From Candidatus Peribacteria bacterium RIFOXYB1_FULL_54_35 (GTDB lineage Bacteria; Patescibacteriota; Gracilibacteria; Peribacterales; Peribacteraceae), in contig MFYJ01000014.1 in assembly GCA_001787755.1 (NCBI GenBank), forward strand, positions 108,252 through 172,251: DNA of 64,000 bases, given 5' to 3'. This document shows positions 5,758 through 14,296 of this stretch, piece by piece. The notes beneath the pieces are model-generated. The model did not search any database, was not told the origin of the DNA, and worked only from the letters and a program-made list of their open reading frames with translations. The stretch's first letter is position 1, and each line of letters starts with the position of its first letter. Both the position numbers and the translations under genes were made by a program.

Positions 5758-8583
5758 ATGCAACAGAAGACAATTCAGAGACTCTCCATTACTCTTTTCG
5801 TCTGTCTCCTCCTGTGGGGAATCTACACATTGCTTGTGTACCTGGGTGTGCCGGTGCACGGTTCCGTGCTCCTCAGCGGGGAAGCGCAGGAGCGCCTGAA
5901 GCAGTTCTGCGAGGCGGAAGAGCTTGCGTGCCGCGGGCTCTTTGCCCTCTTCCCCATGGTCGGGCGGACATTTGAGCGTCTGCGTCCCCTGATGTGGTAC
6001 GGCATTTTCAGCGCAGTGATCTACGCAGCGCTCCTTTTCTGGATGGGCGTGCGCACGGGACGGTTCGCATTGCAGATGCGGCTTCGTCCGTGGTATGTGG
6101 CGGCGTTCTTCCTCCTCGCGCTCTTCGGCATCTTCACTACCATCAGCCTCGGAAGCACGGAAGCCCCCACAACGTCCGGCATGCAGACCGTGCCGCTGCG
6201 GCGGATAGTGGAACCGAGTCCTCAGGTGTACCGCGATGTTGGTCCTGAGTCTCTGGCACTCCTGCAGGGAAACTTCCAGCGGCTGCAGGATGCCGGGTGC
6301 CTTGTGCCGGACGGCCAGTTCACGTCTGCTGCAAAGCAGTACCTCATTTCACCCCGCTGCATCTACGGTTCATTCATCTCGAAGGTTCTCCTGCAGGTGC
6401 TCTTTATTTCTCTCGTCCTCTTCGAACTCCTCGTGCTCGGGCACTTCCTCTTCACGCTGCTCAAGCTCCGGCACGAGAGCCTTTTTGTGGAGAGTGTGCT
6501 GAGCATGGCCCTTGGGGCATGTGCGTGGGTTGTACTCCTCTGGACACTTGCGGTCATGGGCATACTCACTGCGACAGCCGGTTGGGTACTCATTGTCGCG
6601 CTGCCGATCCTTTGCTACCGCCATGTGCTTTTTTGGGTGCGTGCATTCTTCCGGGAGTCCGTTCCGGTCTGCCAGCCGTGGCATAGTGCCTCTGTCTTCT
6701 TCGTGTGGTTGCTCGTGAGCTACCTCGCGCTCAATTTCCTCAATGTCGTACGACCGTTCCCCATCGGGTGGGATGATCTCGGGAGCTACATCAACCGGCC
6801 GAGGCTCATGGTGAGCTACGGGAAGTTCATCTTCTCCATGGCACCGTTCGTGTGGGAGTACCTCTCCTCACTCGGGTTCCTCCTCTTCGGGTACAGCAGC
6901 GTCTTCGGTGCTACGGCATCCATGCTCATCAACTGGATGGCCGGTCTCCTTGCAGTTCTCACTGTCGTTGCCTTTGGGACGGCGTTCCTTGGCCGCGGGC
7001 GGGGCATCCTTGCCGCAGTGCTCTACTACACGCTGCCCATGGTGGGTCATTTCTCTTTCGCGGACATGAAGATCGATAACGCCGTCTTCATGTGGGGGGC
7101 GCTGGGTATGCTTGCTCTGTTTCTTTTCCTCTTCCCTAAGGAAGAATCGGAAGAATCCGCACCAGTGCGTACGTTCCGCTGGCTGGTTCTGTGCGGTGTG
7201 TTTTTCGGTTTTGCGTTTGCAACCAAGCCGACAACCATCATGGTCATTACAGCGGCCGGTGCCGTGCTCATGGGTGCGTTGTTCCACTGGTACGCGTTCA
7301 TAGGATCGGTGCTTCTTGTCATCGCTGTGTTCGGCAAGAGAGGGCTCCTTGGCGTTCATGAAATTCTCGAACGTATTTCCGGGAATCCGGATCTCATCTC
7401 GCAGAATGCGTTTGTTCTCGTCGCGTTGATCCTTGGTATTTCAATGATCGGGTTTGGAATTGTGAAACGGAAAGAGAATATTCCGCTTGCCCTGAAGTCC
7501 ATCGGCGTCCTCATGGCTGCCATGGCTCTCTCCATTGCACCGTGGATTGTGCATAACAATTTCCTCATGGGGAACATCATTCCCCGCATGGAACTCGGCG
7601 CACCCAACTACCTCACGCCGCTCATGGACATTTCAGGTTCCGCGAGTGCAGAGGGCCACCGTGAAGTGCGGAGTCTGCCCGAGGATCTGAAAGTAGATCT
7701 CAGTGATCCTGCCTGTACTCCCACAGGCGACAAGGAAGAACTTGGCCGGTACTGGGGGTTCCGTCAGGGGTGGGGGCACTACCTCAAGCTGCCGTGGCGT
7801 TTGGTGATGAATCTCGACAGTGCAGGGTACTACGTCACGACGATGCCGGGACTCCTGCTCTTCCCGCTCCTCCTTCTCCTCCCGTTCTTCTGGCGCAAGG
7901 AGAACAGGTGGGTCCGCTGGCTCTTTGCGGGCACGCTCTTCATGTTGCTGCAGTGGACGTTCCTGGCGCGCGGCATCCCTTGGTACGGCATTGGCACATT
8001 CCTCGGTCTGGTGATCGGCCTTGAAGTGCTATTCATCAAAGCGCCCGATCTCCCAAGCCGCAGCGTGATGAGTGTGCTCCTCTGCTTCTGGCTTCTCATC
8101 GTCTTCAACAATCGCTTCTGGCAGTACGACATGCAGAAGAACCTCTTTGAGTACCCCATGGGCAAGGTCTCGTACGAAACGCTCCGCGAACGCACCATTC
8201 CGCACTACGATGACATTGCCGATATTGTTCTGGATCGGTACGAGAAAGTATCTGATCGCCCGTACCTCTACCGTGTCGGGACATTCATTCCGTACTTCAT
8301 CCCGCGCAATCTGGAGATCATAGGAGCGGCTGACCACCAGCTGGACCTCTTTAACTGCATCTACCAGGAGCGGGATCCCAAGCTCACCACGGCGAGGCTC
8401 AAATCACTCGGATTCAATAGCATTATCTTCGATACGAACACGGCGACGATTGAGCGGAATCCGCAGGGGACACTCCACAAGAAGGTGAGTGATTTTGTGA
8501 ACTACCTCAACAATCCCGAGAGTGGTATGCAGATTGTTCTGAATGATCCGGGAGCGGGGGTATCCTTTATCCTCATCCCATAA
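5758..8583 (+). CDS. Large polytopic membrane glycosyltransferase (GT-C-like)
   Basis: About 941 residues with a dozen or more hydrophobic helices. The start is taken at the ATG at 5758 (MQQKTIQRL); the reading frame extends 57 bases further up without support. After the first helices there is a non-hydrophobic loop (residues ~130-180). A GWDDLGSY motif follows PFPI around residue 345, comparable to the acidic loop motif of polyprenyl-phosphate-sugar-dependent GT-C enzymes. A long soluble C-terminal domain ends the protein. It probably transfers sugars from a lipid carrier on the outer face of the membrane (inference). It is followed after 4 bases by a GT2 gene and begins the polysaccharide region. 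Confidence 0.65.
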   Translation: MQQKTIQRLSITLFVCLLLWGIYTLLVYLGVPVHGSVLLSGEAQERLKQFCEAEELACRGLFALFPMVGRTFERLRPLMWYGIFSAVIYAALLFWMGVRTGRFALQMRLRPWYVAAFFLLALFGIFTTISLGSTEAPTTSGMQTVPLRRIVEPSPQVYRDVGPESLALLQGNFQRLQDAGCLVPDGQFTSAAKQYLISPRCIYGSFISKVLLQVLFISLVLFELLVLGHFLFTLLKLRHESLFVESVLSMALGACAWVVLLWTLAVMGILTATAGWVLIVALPILCYRHVLFWVRAFFRESVPVCQPWHSASVFFVWLLVSYLALNFLNVVRPFPIGWDDLGSYINRPRLMVSYGKFIFSMAPFVWEYLSSLGFLLFGYSSVFGATASMLINWMAGLLAVLTVVAFGTAFLGRGRGILAAVLYYTLPMVGHFSFADMKIDNAVFMWGALGMLALFLFLFPKEESEESAPVRTFRWLVLCGVFFGFAFATKPTTIMVITAAGAVLMGALFHWYAFIGSVLLVIAVFGKRGLLGVHEILERISGNPDLISQNAFVLVALILGISMIGFGIVKRKENIPLALKSIGVLMAAMALSIAPWIVHNNFLMGNIIPRMELGAPNYLTPLMDISGSASAEGHREVRSLPEDLKVDLSDPACTPTGDKEELGRYWGFRQGWGHYLKLPWRLVMNLDSAGYYVTTMPGLLLFPLLLLLPFFWRKENRWVRWLFAGTLFMLLQWTFLARGIPWYGIGTFLGLVIGLEVLFIKAPDLPSRSVMSVLLCFWLLIVFNNRFWQYDMQKNLFEYPMGKVSYETLRERTIPHYDDIADIVLDRYEKVSDRPYLYRVGTFIPYFIPRNLEIIGAADHQLDLFNCIYQERDPKLTTARLKSLGFNSIIFDTNTATIERNPQGTLHKKVSDFVNYLNNPESGMQIVLNDPGAGVSFILIP

Positions 8584-8587
8584 TCCT

Positions 8588-9268
8588 ATGAGCGAGAAAC
8601 GTCGTATCGTCGCTGTCATCCCCGCGTACAATGAGGAGACGAGAGTGGCACATGTCATTACTTCCGCAATGGAGTACGTCGATACGGTGATTGTGGTGGC
8701 GGATGGATCAAAAGACGGTACGCCTGCGGTGGCGGAGAAAGCGGGAGCGCTCGTTATTCAACATGTGGATAATTGTGGTGCCGGTGCGGCAACAATGACG
8801 GGCATTGAGGCGGCGCGTGCGATGGGAGCCGACATTGTCATTACGCTCGATGCGGACGGGCAGCACGATCCGCACGATATTCCCGCCATGCTCCAGCCGG
8901 TGCTCGATGGCAAAGCAGATATTGTTTTTGCCAATCGCTTTGGCGTACGCAACCGCATCCCTTTCATCCGCCGTGTGTTCAATGGCATCGGGAACATTCT
9001 CACGTTTGCCGTCACAGGGAAATGGGTTTCCGACAGCCAGTGCGGGTTTAAGGTATTCGGGCCGAGGGCCGTGCGCGAGATCGATATCCGCATGAGCAGG
9101 TATGAATTCTGTACCGAGATTGTCCGGGAATCCGTGCAGCGGCACTGGCGTATGAAGGAGATCCCTACGAAGGTCATCTATTCGGAGTACACGATGGCGA
9201 AAGGCCAGTCCTTTGCCTCCGGCGTGAAGACGGCACTGAAAATATTACTGCGGTCTTTCCTGCGGTAG
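8588..9268 (+). CDS. Glycosyltransferase family 2, polyprenol-phosphate type
   Basis: A 226-residue GT-A fold protein: VAVIPAYNEE at the N-terminus, the nucleotide-sugar acidic motif TLDADGQHDP, and the DPM/DPG-synthase-like block SDSQCGFKVF. There are no membrane helices, so it would act at the inner face of the membrane making a lipid-linked sugar. The usual VVDDGS motif reads VVADGSKDGT, with Ala in place of the first Asp. It starts 4 bases after the membrane GT gene and is followed by a DUF2304 gene, a pairing commonly seen for GT2/DUF2304 modules. Start ATG 8588 chosen because the preceding in-frame residues belong to the upstream gene's end. Confidence 0.88.
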   Translation: MSEKRRIVAVIPAYNEETRVAHVITSAMEYVDTVIVVADGSKDGTPAVAEKAGALVIQHVDNCGAGAATMTGIEAARAMGADIVITLDADGQHDPHDIPAMLQPVLDGKADIVFANRFGVRNRIPFIRRVFNGIGNILTFAVTGKWVSDSQCGFKVFGPRAVREIDIRMSRYEFCTEIVRESVQRHWRMKEIPTKVIYSEYTMAKGQSFASGVKTALKILLRSFLR

Positions 9269-9329
9269 GGTTGGCCCGTCCGGGCCAATAGGGTGGTGCA
9301 TTCCCCCTTCCCGGGATACAATCGGTCCC

Positions 9330-9692
9330 ATGCACCTCACTGCATACCAAATCATTGCGCCCCTTGTCTCATTTGTTGCGATTGTGTACGCATGGAATCT
9401 TGTGTTCAAGCAGAAGAAAACGGTGTGGGAGGCGATTCTGTGGACGGCGTTCTGGTCTGCGATTGCGTACATTGCCATTGAGCCGGATTCCATCACGTAC
9501 CTCACGATGGTGACGGGCATTAAGAACAGGGAGAACGCCGTGCTCGTGACATTCCTTGGTATCCTCTTCTTCATCGTTTTCTACCTCGTCATACGGCTGG
9601 AGGAACTGGAACAGCGTCAGACACGCCTTATTCGCAAGATCGCTCTCCAGAAGAAAGGGCTATCTGTCGAAGAGGAGGACGATAAGCGTTAA
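9330..9692 (+). CDS. DUF2304 family membrane protein
   Basis: A 120-residue protein with three hydrophobic helices and a charged, coiled-coil-like C-terminus (RLEELEQRQTRL), the normal shape of DUF2304. These proteins are commonly encoded next to GT2 enzymes and are thought to assist lipid-linked sugar transfer; the mechanism is unknown. A TACAAT box 7 bases before the ATG suggests a very short leader. The next gene begins two bases after its stop. Confidence 0.85.
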   Translation: MHLTAYQIIAPLVSFVAIVYAWNLVFKQKKTVWEAILWTAFWSAIAYIAIEPDSITYLTMVTGIKNRENAVLVTFLGILFFIVFYLVIRLEELEQRQTRLIRKIALQKKGLSVEEEDDKR

Positions 9693-9693
9693 T

Positions 9694-10836
9694 ATGTCAG
9701 CCTTGTCTGACTCATCTATTGTTTCTATGGGGAAGATTCTCCTGCTATCACCGTACTGGAAAGAAGAGCACCGCTGGATGGTGAGCTCAGTGAAGCTCGC
9801 GGATCTCTGGCAGCGCCTTGGCTACAGTGTCACCGCCGTGTGCATGGGGCCGCAGACGAAGGTGGAGCGGATTTCAGACACGCTCACGGTCCACTACCGG
9901 AAGGATTTCTTTCTGCCCGATCCCTGGAACTACGGCATCGCCCTGGGGTTTGCGGGATATGTGCGGCGTCTTGTGAAGAAAGAAAACCCGGACATCATCG
10001 TTGTGAACAAGCTTCTCTTCTGGTCTTCCCTCTCTATTATCCCTCTCCGTCTCACAGGCAGGAAAGTGCTCCTCGCAACGGACGCATTCGTCGGCATGAC
10101 CTGGTGGCCGAGGGGGTGGTTCCCACGTGTGTGCAGCGCTCTCTATGCCTGGACGCTTGGCTGGCTCCTCCTCCTCTTCGCATCGCAGGTCATCACATTC
10201 CATCCGCAGCCGCTGAGGCTCCTCCGTCTGCTCGGCATTGCACGCAAGACTCATGTCATCCCGACGGGTATCGATCCTGTGCCGTTTCATCATGATCATG
10301 CACATCGGGAGGGGGCCATCGTCACGTACATCGGTCGCCTGGAATCCGTGAAGGGAGTCGATGATTTTCTTGCGGCGGTTGTTCCTCTGAAAAAGGACTA
10401 TCCCCATCTCAAAGTGCAGGTGGTCGGTTGGCATAAGAAGGGGCATTCGCTTGTTGCCCGGTACGGTGGCGATGTTTCCTTCACAGGGTTACGTGCAGAC
10501 ATTCCTGCGGTGCTTTCTACCACAGAGATCTTCGTACTCCCGAGTTACAGTGAGGGCTTAAGCAATGCACTCATGGAAGCCATGAGCAGCAGCTGCGCCT
10601 GCATCGCGAGCGATGTGGGAGGGAACCGTTTCCTCATCCAGAATGGCGTAGCGGGTTTCCTCTTCCCCCCAGGGGACAGGGAGGCTCTGCGCTCCCATGT
10701 CCGCCGTCTTCTCGATGATCCTGCCAAATGCCGTTCCCTCGGGAAGGCAGCACGTGCACGTATAGAGGAGTACTTTTCCTGGGATGCCATTGGAAAGCAG
10801 TACGGCCAGTTCTTCCAGGATTTTCTGGCACTATGA
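9694..10836 (+). CDS. Glycosyltransferase family 4
   Basis: A 380-residue GT-B fold retaining glycosyltransferase. The N-terminal Rossmann domain begins GKILLLSPYW, and the C-terminal domain shows IPTGIDPVPF, YIGRLESVKG and the EX7E motif in EGLSNALMEAMSSS, ending in GVAGFLFPPGD. Two starts compete, ATG 9694 and ATG 9727. The first is preceded by GAGGAGG at a long distance and sits just after the upstream stop. It probably adds a sugar to a growing lipid-linked glycan on the cytoplasmic side. It overlaps the next gene in an ATGA. Confidence 0.9.
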   Translation: MSALSDSSIVSMGKILLLSPYWKEEHRWMVSSVKLADLWQRLGYSVTAVCMGPQTKVERISDTLTVHYRKDFFLPDPWNYGIALGFAGYVRRLVKKENPDIIVVNKLLFWSSLSIIPLRLTGRKVLLATDAFVGMTWWPRGWFPRVCSALYAWTLGWLLLLFASQVITFHPQPLRLLRLLGIARKTHVIPTGIDPVPFHHDHAHREGAIVTYIGRLESVKGVDDFLAAVVPLKKDYPHLKVQVVGWHKKGHSLVARYGGDVSFTGLRADIPAVLSTTEIFVLPSYSEGLSNALMEAMSSSCACIASDVGGNRFLIQNGVAGFLFPPGDREALRSHVRRLLDDPAKCRSLGKAARARIEEYFSWDAIGKQYGQFFQDFLAL

Positions 10837-11885
10837 AGAAACGCATCGTCATTCTCTCGGCGTTCGCGACCCCGCTCCGAAGCGGGGCGGAAGCGTGCAG
10901 CGAGGAAGTACCTTCTGTTTTGAAAGATCGCTTTGACTTCGTACTCATCACTGCGAGGATGAGTAGAAATCTTCCAAGGAGAGGAGCGCTGGAGAGCGGT
11001 ATTCCCGTTCTCCGTTTGGGGTGCGGGTGCAAATTTGATAAATGGCTGTTCCCATTCCTCGCATCTATTGCCGCAGCGAGACAGCATCCGCACATCATCC
11101 ATGCCGTACTGGAATCCTACGCGGGACTCGCGCTCGTGTTTTGTCGTTTCACGGCACCGCGAGCCAAGCGTGTACTCACGTGCCAGAGTACGAATACGCA
11201 GCTCCTCGTGCAGATGATGCACTGTTCTGCAGATGCCGTGACGGCTATCAGTTCCGCTCTCGTGGAACGTGCAAAGAGATTCGGGCGTGGAGACATTGCT
11301 CTCATTCCCAATGGCCTGAAGCTCCAGGACATCCCCCGCGCAGCCAAGGTGCCGGGCCGTGTCCTCTTCGTGGGAAGACAGGAGAAAATGAAGGGTATCG
11401 ACACGCTTCTCTGTGCATTTGCGCAGGTCAGGCATCCCGGCGCGCATCTCCATCTCGTGGGCAGTGGTTCGCAGAAGAAGTCATATGAGAAGTTTGCCGA
11501 TGAGCTTGGAATTGCAGACCGCACCACGTTCCTCGGGTATGTGCCGCTCCCGGATGTGTACCAGGAGTTTGCGGAGGCGCAGGTGTTCTGTGGACTCTCC
11601 CGCAGCGAGGCGCTGGGCAACGTCTTCCTGGAAGCGCAGGCTGCGGAGTGCGCAGTCATCGGCACGCGCGTGGGCGGCATTCCGGACATTGTGGAAGACG
11701 GGAAGAACGGCGTACTCGTGGAACCGGATAACGTCGCACAGGCTGCGCATGCTATAGAAAAACTTCTGAGTGATGATGTGCTGCGCAGTGCGCTCGGCTC
11801 CGCAGGGCTGCAGCACGCGGCACACTACGACTGGTCGCAGATTGCGGAGAAGTATGCGGTGGTCTATGAAGCGGTCAGCGATTAG
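10833..11885 (+). CDS. Glycosyltransferase family 4
   Basis: A 350-residue GT-B protein starting at the ATGA overlap (10833). Motifs: ATPLRSGAEACSEE near the N-terminus, LIPNGLKL, LFVGRQEKMKG, and the EX7E motif EALGNVFLE followed by GGIPDIVEDGKNGVLV. The N-terminal coding sequence contains a near-perfect palindrome (CCCCGCTCCGAAGCGGGG at 10871-10888). Its 3' end GCGGTCAGCGATTAG is repeated just after the stop as CGGTCAGCGG. It faces rfbA convergently. Confidence 0.9.
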   Translation: MKKRIVILSAFATPLRSGAEACSEEVPSVLKDRFDFVLITARMSRNLPRRGALESGIPVLRLGCGCKFDKWLFPFLASIAAARQHPHIIHAVLESYAGLALVFCRFTAPRAKRVLTCQSTNTQLLVQMMHCSADAVTAISSALVERAKRFGRGDIALIPNGLKLQDIPRAAKVPGRVLFVGRQEKMKGIDTLLCAFAQVRHPGAHLHLVGSGSQKKSYEKFADELGIADRTTFLGYVPLPDVYQEFAEAQVFCGLSRSEALGNVFLEAQAAECAVIGTRVGGIPDIVEDGKNGVLVEPDNVAQAAHAIEKLLSDDVLRSALGSAGLQHAAHYDWSQIAEKYAVVYEAVSD

Positions 11886-11966
11886 CGGTCAGCGGAAAGC
11901 AGGGTACAAAAAACAAAGGATGCTTACTGTTACTAGCCGTTTACCGTTTACCGTTTACCGCCTTTT
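11868..11966. repeat. Facing word arrays at convergent stops (GCGGTCAGC and GGTAAAC)
   Basis: On the left the last codons GCGGTCAGCGATTAG continue past the stop as CGGTCAGCGGAAAGC. On the right, read on the minus strand, rfbA ends in three GGTAAAC units that run through its TAA stop. Each gene end therefore seeds its own word. Confidence 0.65.
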
Positions 11967-12714
11967 CCATCATTTGCACTCCAGCATTCCTTGCCTTCTC
12001 TGCAGCACCTTTCCTGCGTGCGCGCACTTCTACGGTAGCCCGGTGCAGACTCTCGAACGTGCCGGCGTCTATCCACTGGTCCTGCAGGATGGTTGCGGTG
12101 AGTTCGTTTTGTTCCATGTACCACTTGGTCACGTCTGTGATTTCCAATTCACCTCTCTCTGAAGGCTGAAGATTGCGGATGACTTCGAAACAGCGGGAGT
12201 CGTACACGTAGCATCCGGTCTGCGCGAGGTTGCTCTTGGGCTTGAGGGGTTTTTCCTCTACGGAAACCACGCGGTTTCCCTTCAGCTCCGCAACACCGAA
12301 GCGTTCAGGGTCCTGTACCTCTTTGAGGAAAATGTGGCCGCCTTTCTTAAAGTTTTGTAGCTGCTTTCCAAGGTGATCGAAGTAAATGTTATCGCCGAGA
12401 ATGGCACAGACGTTATCGCCATCCACAAATTCCTCGGCCATGCCGAGCGCCTGGGCTATGCCCCTCGGCTCATCCTGCACGCGGTAGGAGAAGCGGCAGT
12501 GGAATCTCGTTCCGCTCCCGAGGAAGCTTGCCATCTGCTCAATGTGCTCCGTGCCTGTAATGACAATGATGTCCTTGATCCCGGCATCGATGAGGGTCTG
12601 GAGCGGGTAGAGCACCAGCGGTTTGTCGTAGACGGGGAGCAGGCTCTTGTTCGTCACCTCCGTGAGGGGACGGAGTCTTGTGCCTGAACCGCCGCAGATG
12701 AGCACGCCTTTCAT
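11941..12714 (-). CDS. rfbA: Glucose-1-phosphate thymidylyltransferase-like nucleotidyltransferase
   Basis: A sugar-phosphate nucleotidyltransferase of ~257 residues that would make an NDP-hexose, most likely dTDP-glucose. The GGSGTRLRPLT signature and NKSLLPVYDKP follow the ATG at 12714. ILGDNIYFD carries a catalytic Asp, and VEEKPLKPKSN and GELEITDV follow, as in RmlA. It is somewhat shorter than classical RmlA (~290). A second ATG 27 bases upstream (12741) is less likely, since the signature follows MKGVLICGG directly. It is divergent from rfbB, its pathway partner. Its last codons are three GGTAAAC units shared with the downstream word array, so the C-terminus VNGKR may be repeat-derived. 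Confidence 0.9.
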   Translation of the reverse strand: MKGVLICGGSGTRLRPLTEVTNKSLLPVYDKPLVLYPLQTLIDAGIKDIIVITGTEHIEQMASFLGSGTRFHCRFSYRVQDEPRGIAQALGMAEEFVDGDNVCAILGDNIYFDHLGKQLQNFKKGGHIFLKEVQDPERFGVAELKGNRVVSVEEKPLKPKSNLAQTGCYVYDSRCFEVIRNLQPSERGELEITDVTKWYMEQNELTATILQDQWIDAGTFESLHRATVEVRARRKGAAEKARNAGVQMMEKAVNGKR

Positions 12715-12852
12715 AGTTCCCGGGGAATTGACAAGTGCCATATTTTAGGTGATAAAAATACTTTTGGCAAGGAAATTGAGGGCTGTAGTGTACGCCGTAA
12801 AAACCCCTTTTGCCACGTTCTCTTCGCGGATACAGCTGCTATCATTCTTCTG

Positions 12853-13788
12853 ATGAATCTCCTCGTCACAGGCGCCGCCGGTTTCATTGGTTCTCACTAC
12901 GTCCTCCGCCATACGGAGCGGGCGCCGGAGGATGCCATCGTGGTTCTCGACAGCCTCACGTACGCAGCGGATAAATCTCTCCTCGATTCTGCTGCGGATC
13001 GCATCACGTTTGTGAAAGGGGACATAGCCAATCAGAAGCTTGTGGAGAAGCTGGTGAAAAAGCACAACGTGCATGCAATTGTGAATTTTGCGGCCGAGAC
13101 GCATGTGGACCGCAGCATCAAAGATGTCACCCCGTTCATCCATACCAATATCGGCGGAGTGCAGTCGCTCATCGAAGTCTGCAGGAAACGCCCGGATGTA
13201 CTGCTGCTGCACGTCTCCACCGATGAGGTATACGGAGATCTTGCCGACAGTGATCCTGCATTCAAACCCCGTTCTCCTCTCAATCCCAGCAACCCGTACT
13301 CTGCGAGCAAGGCTTCCGGGGATCTCCTGCTCCTTGCTGCGGCGAGAACGCATGGCATCCGCGTGCGCATCACCCGGTGCACCAATAACTACGGGCCGCA
13401 TCAGGACAGGAGCAAGCTGCTGCCGGTCATCATCACCCGTGCCATGAAAGGGGAGAAGATTCCCATCTATGGGAAGGGAAAGCAGAAGCGTGACTGGCTC
13501 TACGTGACCGATCACACCGATGCCATTGAAGCCGTACTGGAGAAGGGGAGGGATGGTGAGATCTACCTCATCTCGGCGGGTGAGGAGCAGGAGAATATCA
13601 ACGTTGCGCATACTGTGCTCGATGCCATGGGCAAATCCCACGATCTCATTCAATTCGTCCCGGACCGGCCGGGGCACGACTGGCGATACAGCTTAGATTC
13701 CTCCTCTGTCCGTGCACTCGGTTGGAAACCCACCGTGTCCTTTGCGGAGGGAGTGCGGCGGACGATCGAGTGGTATTCGGAGAAGTAA
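12853..13788 (+). CDS. rfbB: dTDP-glucose 4,6-dehydratase
   Basis: A 311-residue extended SDR enzyme: GAAGFIGSH nucleotide site, the STDEVYGDL motif with the catalytic Thr/Asp/Glu, and the YSASKAS active-site Tyr-x3-Lys. TRCTNNYGP and GRDWLYV-like blocks follow. It converts dTDP-glucose into the 4-keto-6-deoxy sugar. rfbC and rfbD are not in the window; the 4-keto sugar may instead feed the DegT aminotransferase at 28209. A TATCAT box lies 9 bases before the ATG, implying a near-leaderless mRNA. Confidence 0.95.
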   Translation: MNLLVTGAAGFIGSHYVLRHTERAPEDAIVVLDSLTYAADKSLLDSAADRITFVKGDIANQKLVEKLVKKHNVHAIVNFAAETHVDRSIKDVTPFIHTNIGGVQSLIEVCRKRPDVLLLHVSTDEVYGDLADSDPAFKPRSPLNPSNPYSASKASGDLLLLAAARTHGIRVRITRCTNNYGPHQDRSKLLPVIITRAMKGEKIPIYGKGKQKRDWLYVTDHTDAIEAVLEKGRDGEIYLISAGEEQENINVAHTVLDAMGKSHDLIQFVPDRPGHDWRYSLDSSSVRALGWKPTVSFAEGVRRTIEWYSEK

Positions 13789-13835
13789 TCAGAAGGCAGT
13801 AAGCAGTAACTGACTTCTGGCTTCTGTTTTCTAAT
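13786..13835. repeat. Inverted word array (AGAAGGCAGT / ACTGACTTCT) after rfbB
   Basis: AGAAGGCAGTAAGCAGT at 13791-13807 faces ACTGACTTCTGGCTTCTG. It starts immediately at the rfbB TAA and uses the same word class as 39576-39671 and 41151-41245. Confidence 0.65.
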
Positions 13836-13845
13836 TCCTATTTCG

Positions 13846-14058
13846 TCACATCATTTCCTCGACGATGTAGTGAGTGGCGGCGAGTAAGCCCATGCCCAGC
13901 GCGAGCGAGACAATGCAGCTTAGGCCGTAGTTATTCGGAAAGAGAAAGACATCCATGATGCCCCATGCACCGCGCCAGTAGGCGACGACTGCAAAGCCGA
14001 TGACGATGGCAAATGCGACCTTGTGTCTCCTCTTGAATGTGGATATTTTTTTCAGCAT
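13846..14058 (-). CDS. Small two-helix membrane protein
   Basis: A 70-residue protein with a basic N-terminus (MLKKISTFKRRHK) and two hydrophobic segments separated by a WRGAWGIMDVFLFP loop. I recognise no family with confidence. The strong promoter immediately upstream and the ordered membrane topology support a real gene. It is convergent with rfbB across a short word array. Confidence 0.7.
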   Translation of the reverse strand: MLKKISTFKRRHKVAFAIVIGFAVVAYWRGAWGIMDVFLFPNNYGLSCIVSLALGMGLLAATHYIVEEMM

Positions 14059-14069
14059 ACTTCAGTTAT

Positions 14070-14098
14070 ATTATAACATATTATATTATTTTATGCAA
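14070..14098 (-). promoter_or_regulatory. Strong promoter of the small membrane protein
   Basis: On the minus strand: -35 TTGCAT (14098-14093), exactly 17 bases, -10 TATAAT (14075-14070), then 11 bases to the ATG. The surrounding 60 bases are very AT-rich. Confidence 0.75.
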
Positions 14099-14296
14099 TT
14101 TCCAGCATATTCCTGCAATGCCAAAACAACCGAATTTCTGTGCGAGGAGAGGAAAAGGTGTAAGAATTCTCCGGCCATTCATTTTTTTTCATGAAAGTTG
14201 TTCTTGCCACCCACCTTCGCTCTCCACTTCAGCGAGCTCAGTGTCGAGCTTCGGTGGGCGAGCAGGTATCTTTGATCCATTCTTACGCATGATAGT

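Noticed and set aside
8543..8587. Upstream ATG for the GT2 gene at 8588
   Set aside because: It lies inside the end of the membrane glycosyltransferase gene and adds a non-conserved peptide.
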